Shown in pieces: positions 18,790-25,113 of a stretch of 25,113 nucleotides of DNA. The notes below the pieces were generated by a model. The model did not search any database and had not been told where the DNA came from. It was given only the letters and a program-made list of their open reading frames with translations. The stretch covers positions 201,971-227,083 of the forward strand of contig MNCI01028301.1 in the NCBI GenBank assembly GCA_015680685.1. The letters are read 5' to 3'. Origin of the DNA: Gnetum montanum (taxonomy: Eukaryota > Streptophyta > Gnetopsida > Gnetales > Gnetaceae). The translations under genes and the position numbers were made by a program. Within the stretch, counting starts at the first letter, position 1. Every line of letters begins with the position of its first letter.

Positions 18790-20369
18790 ATAGGAAATCA
18801 TTCACATCGTTGGAATGAACCCTTAGGGTTGGTTGAGAAAATAATAAAAAATGAATACATTGCACATTGAACAGACAAGTATGTCTCCTTCGTATTAAAG
18901 GGCCTCACTGCCTAGGTTTGAAACAGGAAACAATTGGCCATGTAATACACATGACATTGATCTGCTAGTCCGTCAACAAGTTTGAGTGTTATATGTTCAT
19001 CTCGATGAGTATATACTAGACTTCATCTTTATCCTCCATCAAGATGAACAACTACATTGGCGAGACTTAGAAGGTATCATAGTATTACCTCCTAATCATT
19101 CAGTCTCGAGCATGCTTCTTCATGCTCTCAAATGAATTGGCATGCCGCACTTACATACAGAATACATTATGCAAGACCATGACTCAAGAGAATATTTTCC
19201 CACAGAGGCACAACGTCAAAGGGACTTGCAATAGGAGAGACATCATAAGTCTTTGAAGGGTAAGTCGTCCCAGGATGCCCCACATGTCTTAAGTGAAAAT
19301 GAGGGTGGTGAACCTACCTCAGGCAGTCACCCACACAATGATGTTTTTCCCTTTGACTTTGGCCAAGGGGTTGTGTATCAAAACCTTCATTGACTATAGT
19401 GGACAAGATTTTGTAAGGATGAAGAAGAGTCACCACTCGAAGAGATGGTGAATAGGAAAAATTTGGCTATCCAAAAGATGACATTAGAATTTTTGGCAAA
19501 GGTAGACCAAATGTGGGATTCCATAGACAATAGATTTCAAACTATTCTTAAAATAGTAGAGGAGTCTAGAGAGCAAGGTAGTGATCGCGAAAAAAGAAAA
19601 AAAGAGAAGCTGAACATGCATGTAGCAAGGATAAGGGCAAAGTTACCATCATTGAAGAGGTTGTGGATTTGGAAATAGACAATGATAGTGGATGTGAGAT
19701 ATGTAAATATGACCATCCTAAGGGATGTTGCCCTATAATCTTACATTTGTAGGAGTTTGAGGGGTATGCACTCAACCCACGATTAAACAAAAGGTAAACA
19801 CCTTGAAGGTTACTTTATCCTCAAGGTAACCCAAGGCAGTTCCACCAACCCTTAACATATTATCCTAGTGGAACTCCACCACAACTGATTAAGCAATATC
19901 AATAGTGGTAGCACCCACAATCATGGGGAATGCCACCACCAAGGTAATAGTATCCTTACTAACAACTTGACCCGTATGGATATTATGTGTAGTAGCCAAT
20001 CTCCCCACATGACTCTACTGGTCATGTCACTCCTCAACCTCACTACCAAGCCTGCGAGTATTATGGGCTCCCTCTTCTAAAGGTGATATTCCACAAGCAT
20101 ATCATCCTTCTCATCCGACTACATCTCTTCTACCAATAGCTCCACTACCACCTACTACCACGATGCAAGGTGAAATCCCTAACCAACCATAGCAATGTAA
20201 CACCACGAGGGCTGTTAACTCTCAACCTACTGTTGATTCCAAAAACCACATGAAGAAAAGACCTTTCTTTAGAACCAATAGTCCAACGAATCCCTTGCAA
20301 TTACAAGTGACTGATTCCTTAGATGCCTAAGTATTAATCAAAACTTCGGAGCCTCCTTCAACTCAACCA
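18790..20369 (+). pseudogene. gag: Gag remnant of the Athila-like element
   Basis: The region is coding-derived but has many stops and frameshifts. The longest open piece (19445-19678) encodes a charged helical segment with LEFLAKVDQMWDSIDNRF. A zinc-knuckle-like CEICKYDHPKGCCP (19693-19734) resembles the C-x2-C-x3-H-x3-C pattern of Athila Gag. After it comes Pro/Tyr/Gln-rich sequence (about 19800-20150), common at the Gag C-terminus of this lineage. I could not find a clear capsid domain in 18790-19440. Confidence 0.55.
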
Positions 20370-20800
20370 TTGCACTCAACACATATGGTCATGCTAACAC
20401 ATGCTGTCACCGATTGGATCAAAGTTGGGCACCTTCCCAAGAAATTATCTAATCCGGGAAGTCCTTTGATATACTTACAAATTGTTGAAAATGCACTGTG
20501 CAAGGCTCTTTTGGATTCAAGTTCCGGTGTCAACTTGATTTCTCAAGAAATGTACAAGGCTTGGAACCTGCCTCCATTAAAAAAGAGCAACATCCATCTA
20601 GAGTTGGTTGACCAGTTCATCATTGTCCCATTGGGTATGGTGGAAGACATTGTTACTATTGTTTGTGGGTGGTCGTACATAGCTGACTTCCTAGTGATTC
20701 AGGTAAACAATGGTAGGGGGACTTCCCAATCATAATGGAAAGAGCATGGCTAAGCACCATTGATGCATGCCTAGGAATCCACGATCTTTTCCTAGATATA
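20370..20800 (+). pseudogene. pol: Retropepsin-like protease remnant
   Basis: The open stretch 20370-20735 contains VGHLPKKLSNPGSPLIYLQI, then ALLDSSSGVNLIS at the active site and LELVDQFIIVPLGMVEDI. The family signature is D-S/T/L-G-A/S. Here the Gly is replaced by Ser (D-S-S-S), which one G-to-A change would explain. A one-base shift at about 20720 moves the end of the domain into another frame, where FPIIMERAWLSTIDA stands for the usual L-G-R-P-W-L phrase. It is inactive. Confidence 0.75.
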
Positions 20801-21372
20801 TTAAAGGAAAATACATTCGGAAAGATTGAGAAGAAGAAAGTTCCATGCATCGCATACAGTGACACAGGGTGTAATTGCGTGCAGAGGTCATGATTTGTGC
20901 AAAGTTTAGCATTTCCTACATGTAATCAGTGTGCACAAGTGATTAACATAAAAAGATGCCTATATGCAGCAACCACATGATAGGAAGACACCCAGTGGCT
21001 GATAGCTAATCAAGAAAAAAGTTTACTCATATGCATGGAACCAACCAAGGGTTTGACTTGCACTTACATCGATAGCATAGATGCATTAGTGCAAGTCCAT
21101 CGGCAACTTCCAAGTCTTAACCTTGAAAATGTCAATTGGGGGAAGTTGGAAATCCCTAAGAAATTTAAGTAGGAGCCCCTCGAGTTGAAACCATTTCCCA
21201 CTAGTATGGAATACATGTTCCTTAAAAATTGAAAACTGGTAATTATCCTCAACAGAAAGAAGAACTGCTGAAGGTAATCAATAGATGGTCAAAATAATTT
21301 GCTTGGTCATATCCCAAATTAACCAGAATAGATCCTAGGATATGCCAACATAGGATTTACACCGATCCCTCC

Positions 21373-22115
21373 ATGAAGCCTCGAAGACAACCGTAGAGGC
21401 ATTTGAACCCAAAGCTAAAGGAAGTAGTCAAAGAAGAAATCGAACAACTTCTCAAGGCTAGGTTCATATACCCCATTGCTGATAGCGAATGGGTTAGCCT
21501 CTTAGTTATTGTACCTAAAAAGGAAGGCAAATGGAGGGTGTGCATAGATTTTAGGTTATTGAATATGGAAACATTCAAAGATCACTTTTTGTTGCCATTT
21601 TTTGACCAAGCCTTAGACACCATCGTAGGGCATCACTACTACAGGTTTTTGGATGGATATAGTAGATATAATCAAATATAAATAGCCCCAGAAGACCAAG
21701 CCAAGACTATGTTCACCAGTCCTTGGGGAACATTTGCATACAAACAGATGCCATTTGGCTTGTGCAAAGCCCCTAAAACATTTCAATGATTAGTTCTAAG
21801 CATCTTCCAATAGTAGATAGGAAATGGTGTGGAGGTCTTTATGGATGACTTCTCCAGTTATGGAGAAAACTTTGATCAAGCCTTGGACTAGTTGGAGCAA
21901 GTGTTAAAAAGATGTGTAGAAACCAATTTGAGGCTCAATTGGCAGAAAAGTCATATGATGGTCCAAGAAGGCATAGTATTAGGGCACAAAATCTCACACA
22001 TAGGGATAGAGGTAGACCCCAAGAAAATCAAAATTATCCAAGGAATTACCCATTGACCAGAAATTATCAAAGATATTCGATCATTGCTTGGACATACTAG
22101 CTACCTCTGTACACT
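21373..22115 (+). pseudogene. pol: Reverse transcriptase remnant, Athila-like
   Basis: One frame runs the whole length. It has LNPKLKEVVKEEIEQLLKAR, VIVPKKEGKWRVCIDFRLLN, YYRFLDGYSRYNQI, FTSPWGTFAYKQMPFGLCKA, the catalytic FMDDF at 21838-21852, and MVQEGIVLGHKIS. Stops at 21679 (TAA), 21787 (TGA), two adjacent TAG codons near 21811 and another near 21889 disable it. The domain ends at IRSLLGHTSYL, where RNase H should start but does not. Confidence 0.85.
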
Positions 22116-22452
22116 ATCCATGGCATGTGACCTCAACCTTGACCTTGATCTAGCATAGAAACAATGGTTAATAACCCTTAACTTGCTACATGAAAACCAA
22201 TTAGCTGCCTTTTCATCTAATGAATTGCACAAGGCCTTCAATAGACACCGTCATGACCTAAGGATTAGGAAAGTTAAATATCAATCAGGAGATAAGGTTC
22301 TCTACTAGAATCCCACACATGTGCCACAACATATTAAATTTCAAACACTGTGGGAAGGACCTTATATTATTTATGCAACTTTTCCTTTAGGGGCCATGAC
22401 AATATACAAACCTAAGAGCCCAGACAAGAAATTGTTGGTCAACGTACAATAA
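22116..22452 (+). pseudogene. pol: Integrase C-terminal end fused to RT after a deletion
   Basis: Directly after RT, in the same frame, comes ACDLNLDLDLA, then NELHKAFNRHRHDLRIRKVK, YQSGDKVLY and LWEGPYIIYATFPLGAMTIY. This is the GPY/F module at the integrase end of plant Ty3/gypsy elements. RNase H and the integrase zinc and catalytic parts are missing. Stops are present near 22157 and 22306, and the frame ends at TAA (22450-22452). Confidence 0.75.
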
Positions 22453-24494
22453 AAAAAAATTTTCATGAGCTTAGGACAGCTAGTACACATGCTAACTCTC
22501 TTGGTGGACAACCTTACTCACTATTTCAGATCTCCTCCTTCCAACTTAGTCATGGGGTAGATGGCCACCTATGCTAGTTATTCTAGGCCCTTAGTTCTTT
22601 TTGAATTTTTGTTTTACACATTCTTTCAACTTTGCTTATTTTTTTTACACCATCGTTCATGTTTTTACTATTTCTTTGTTTTCTTGATTTACTTTTATTT
22701 GTCATCTAATAAGTGCTCATGATGGTGGATTGAATTATATCATATTGATTGCTAATTTTTGGTTTTTACCTTTGAACTATGATGTTGATATTAAGGTATG
22801 GTTCTTTTGGTAAAACAGGCAATGAGTCCACGTCGTCCACTCATCCATACAACTCTATGGTCTCCTTTGGCTTGGAACTGTACAGTCCCTCTTTTTCTAA
22901 GTAAACTTTTAATGAATTGGTGGCTGGGTATTTTTCAAACCAAGGAAAGACTCAAAGGATGAAAAGGATGTGACTTCAAGGGGATTTGATGCATTTGTGT
23001 TGGCCATTCTCTTGGGTGCTTGGATGCTTTTTCTTGGGTTTTCCACCATTTTGACATTGTTCAAAAATTATGAAGCTGAGTGAATAAAAATAAGTCTTTG
23101 CATGGTGTGATTCTCAAGCAAAAAAGAAAAACAAAAGAAAAAGAAAAAAAAAGAAAAAAAGAGAGAGAGTGAGAATTCAAAGCACACCTCTTAGACATAA
23201 TAAAAAAATATGGGCTATAAGCACTAGTTATGGAATTGAAAAGACATGTTACCCATGCCTGAAGGTTCCCTCTAACTAAGGCCCTTTCTCACTTTCTACT
23301 TCTCCATCTCGCTCTCCTCAGCATGGTGGTGACTCTTTGTGGAAGTAATCATGTTGCTTCAAGTGGATGGATTGGTCAATTGTGTTGATGCAAGGTCACT
23401 GGATGTGGTTTTTTTGAGTTTAGATTTGGTATGAGTTCTACTCAATTACATTAACCATAAGATACACAAGGGGTTTTACACAACCTTGTTCTTTGGATTC
23501 CATTCTTTCTCTCCTCTCCATATTTCTTCCCATTTTCCACCTCATTGCCAAATTTATCATTAGTTTGTTTTGGGCTGATGCATTTTTTTTCTTTGGTGAA
23601 TTCTTGTAGATAAGTTTTTAACTCTTGCTTCCAAATGACATTCCTAGAGCCTATGGACTCTTTGAATTGTGGGTTTGTCAGGGCATAAAAGGCATGAGCC
23701 TGCTTTGGGGAGGACCTATTGGCATTTTTTTTTGGTGCAATTGTTAACTTATTTCCCTTAAACAGTTTTTGCAATCAATCATTTCTTGTTTCATCCCCAC
23801 CCATGACATCCATTTTATTGGTGTTGCCATTGATATTTTTTTCCATCTTTCTTGTTCCTCATATTTTTCCATCTTATAGCTACCTGAGGTTCACTCTTAG
23901 TCGTGGGGGCCCTACTACAAATTTTTTAATTTTCTCCATTTTACTATTCACCTAACCCCTACACCTTGGGTAGTCACCTATGATAAATCTCTGAACCAGT
24001 TTCTGCCATAACCACAACTTAGCCAATGTGCTTCATATCGAGGCAAGGTATCAACTGCATTATGGTTTATCTATCCTTGCTCATTTGTGACTGTGTTGTG
24101 TGTAGATGGTGATCATAAAAACAATGGATTGGGCTTGGAGGAAGCACTTAGGATGGACTGGAACTGGAGCATTTATGAAAGGAGCAAGTCTAGTGGCGTG
24201 GCTATGGATAAACAATGGAAGGCATAATCTTAGCATTGGTGGCAACACACTTCATTTTCTCTCTCTCTCTTTCTCTACAAGCTACTAAATAAAGGCTTGG
24301 ATTTTATTTATGTACAAGTGTTTACCATAATGGTCATGAACGCTAATGTTGTAATATGCTTATTGATCCGTTCACTGGGCACGTTGAGTCTGTCATCCCA
24401 TTTCACTGTTAGTTGTCAATTAGTTAATAATCTCATACCTTCTCAATATTTTGTAAGGAACTCGAGGATGAGTTTTCATTCAGTCATGGGGGTA
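22453..24494 (+). other. 3' non-coding region between pol and 3' LTR
   Basis: These 2 kb hold no coding region I can support. Athila elements often have an env-like frame here, but nothing similar is visible. A nearly pure purine run lies at 23119-23170 and a pyrimidine run at 24258-24275. A 107-codon open frame on the minus strand (23774-23451) shows no known motif. The last bases before the LTR (ATGGGGGTA) may be the polypurine tract. Confidence 0.55.
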
Positions 24495-25113
24495 TGATGA
24501 GAGTGGTTACTCTAGCAGTTTATTCTAATTATTAGAGTGGCAGTCTCTCTAAAATTAGAGTGGCAGTTTTTCTAATTATTAGAGTGGCGGTTTCTCTAAA
24601 ATTAGAGTGGTAGTTTCTCTAAAATTAGAGGGCAGTTTCTCTAAAATTAGAGTGGTAGTTTCTCTAAAATTAGAGGGCAGTTTCTCTAAAATTAGAGGGC
24701 AGTTTCTCTAAAATTAGAGTGGTAGTTTTTCTAATTATTAGAGTAGTTACTCCCAAGTCTATAAATACAGTGCCTAGGCACACAATTTAGGGAGGAAGTC
24801 TTGGAAGGAAGTTTTTCAAGGAAAGTCTTTTAGAAGTCTTTTAGGAGTCAAGTAGTAAAAATTTTGTAGTTAGAGTATTTTCCAAGTGCCCACAACAAGA
24901 GGTCTAAGTGTGGACGGATCTTTATTCAAGCATTGTGTACTTGAGCACACCTTATATACGACAATAAAGACAAGCTCTTGGATTCATCCTTGCAGCACTT
25001 GAGATTTTTTTTCTTATTCATTTCCTTTATTTTATTTTCTTCTGCATTTATTATATTATATTATATTATATTATTTTATGCACTTTACATTTCTGTTATT
25101 AGCACACATAGTA
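24495..25113 (+). repeat. 3' LTR of the Athila-like element, cut by the window edge
   Basis: The repeat starts TGATGAGAG and follows the 5' LTR to the motif CACACATAGTA. The same stretch takes 619 bp here and 445 bp in the 5' LTR. The excess comes from extra hairpin units (24514-24750), a 20-bp duplication containing AGTCTTTTAG near 24820, and a longer TATAT-rich microsatellite (25050-25075). The TATA box is at 24760 and AATAAA at 24963-24968. Confidence 0.9.
24514..24750 (+). repeat. About ten tandem hairpin units in the 3' LTR U3
   Basis: Units of 21-24 bp consist of CTCTAAAATTAGAG or TCTAATTATTAGAG plus a spacer such as TGGTAGTTT or GGCAGTTT. Each unit is an inverted repeat. Six of the inner units are nearly identical, which points to recent local expansion relative to the 5' LTR. 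Confidence 0.9.

Larger units (their letters stand above)
17884..25113 (+). mobile_element. Athila-like Ty3/gypsy element, 3' LTR truncated by the window
   Basis: A 5' LTR with TGATGAG/CTCATCA ends is followed by a PBS, decayed gag, protease, RT, the integrase C-terminus, 2 kb of non-coding sequence and a 3' LTR of which 619 bp are visible. The RT motif FMDDF and the phrases MPFGLCKAP and MVQEGIVLGHKIS are characteristic of the Athila lineage. The element sits in the chromovirus gag, so it inserted later. The five bases before it are GTACC, and the matching copy would lie beyond the window. The LTRs differ at about 17 positions in some 310 aligned bases after the TATA box, 15 of them transitions, so the insertion is not recent. 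Confidence 0.8.

Noticed and set aside
23451-23955. Minus-strand 107-codon frame and a hydrophobic plus-strand 78-codon frame as env-like remnants
   Set aside because: The two overlap in part. The hydrophobic one follows from T-rich sequence, and neither shows an env-like pattern.
1-25113. tRNA or rRNA genes, CRISPR arrays, bacterial operons
   Set aside because: None seen. The tRNA-like 14-mers at 9347-9360 and 18745-18762 are primer sites directly next to LTR ends.

Overview
The window is nuclear DNA of a land plant with a large, repeat-filled genome. It contains no ordinary host gene that I can support. It is a stack of decayed Ty3/gypsy LTR retrotransposons of three lineages, two of them nested. 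Plant-style GT-AG introns, plant TATA boxes and heavy retroelement nesting fit a seed plant. A conifer or other gymnosperm is possible but is only an inference.

Left block (1-10921, minus strand, GC-richer). This is the 5' part of a large Tat/Ogre-like element. Reading right to left it has a 5' LTR (10921-9367), a primer-binding site resembling the 3' end of tRNA-Asn, a long gag frame (9117-6547), a protease part of pol (to about 5495), and the pre-RT part of pol (545-1), where the window ends. Pol is split between protease and RT by about 4.95 kb. The ends of that block can be read as a phase-0 GT-AG intron, the position where Ogre elements are known to carry an intron. Inside it, on the opposite strand, lies a complete-looking but decayed gene of about nine exons (892-5027) with its own TATA box, start context, eight short introns and AATAAA. 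Its predicted product, about 1,080 residues, has an FCP1/NIF-like HAD module without the usual catalytic residues, a domain resembling plant transposon ORF proteins, a short repeat region, a coiled coil and an acidic tail. This antisense gene is the most unusual content of the window.

Middle block (10922-17883, AT-rich). After about 1.9 kb with no recognisable gene comes a decayed chromovirus on the minus strand (order gag-PR-RT-RNaseH-INT-chromodomain, then a probable 3' LTR). Its gag is cut at 17883.

Right block (17884-25113, plus strand). An Athila-like element sits in the chromovirus gag. It has an 860-bp 5' LTR with TGATGAG/CTCATCA ends, a PBS, remnants of gag, protease and RT, an in-frame loss of RNase H and the integrase core, the integrase C-terminus, 2 kb of non-coding sequence and a truncated 3' LTR. 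The two LTRs differ in the copy number of a hairpin-forming tandem repeat just upstream of the TATA box.

None of the element proteins is intact. In the left block every in-frame stop I found can be explained by a single C-to-T or G-to-A transition, as expected for methylated, silenced DNA.
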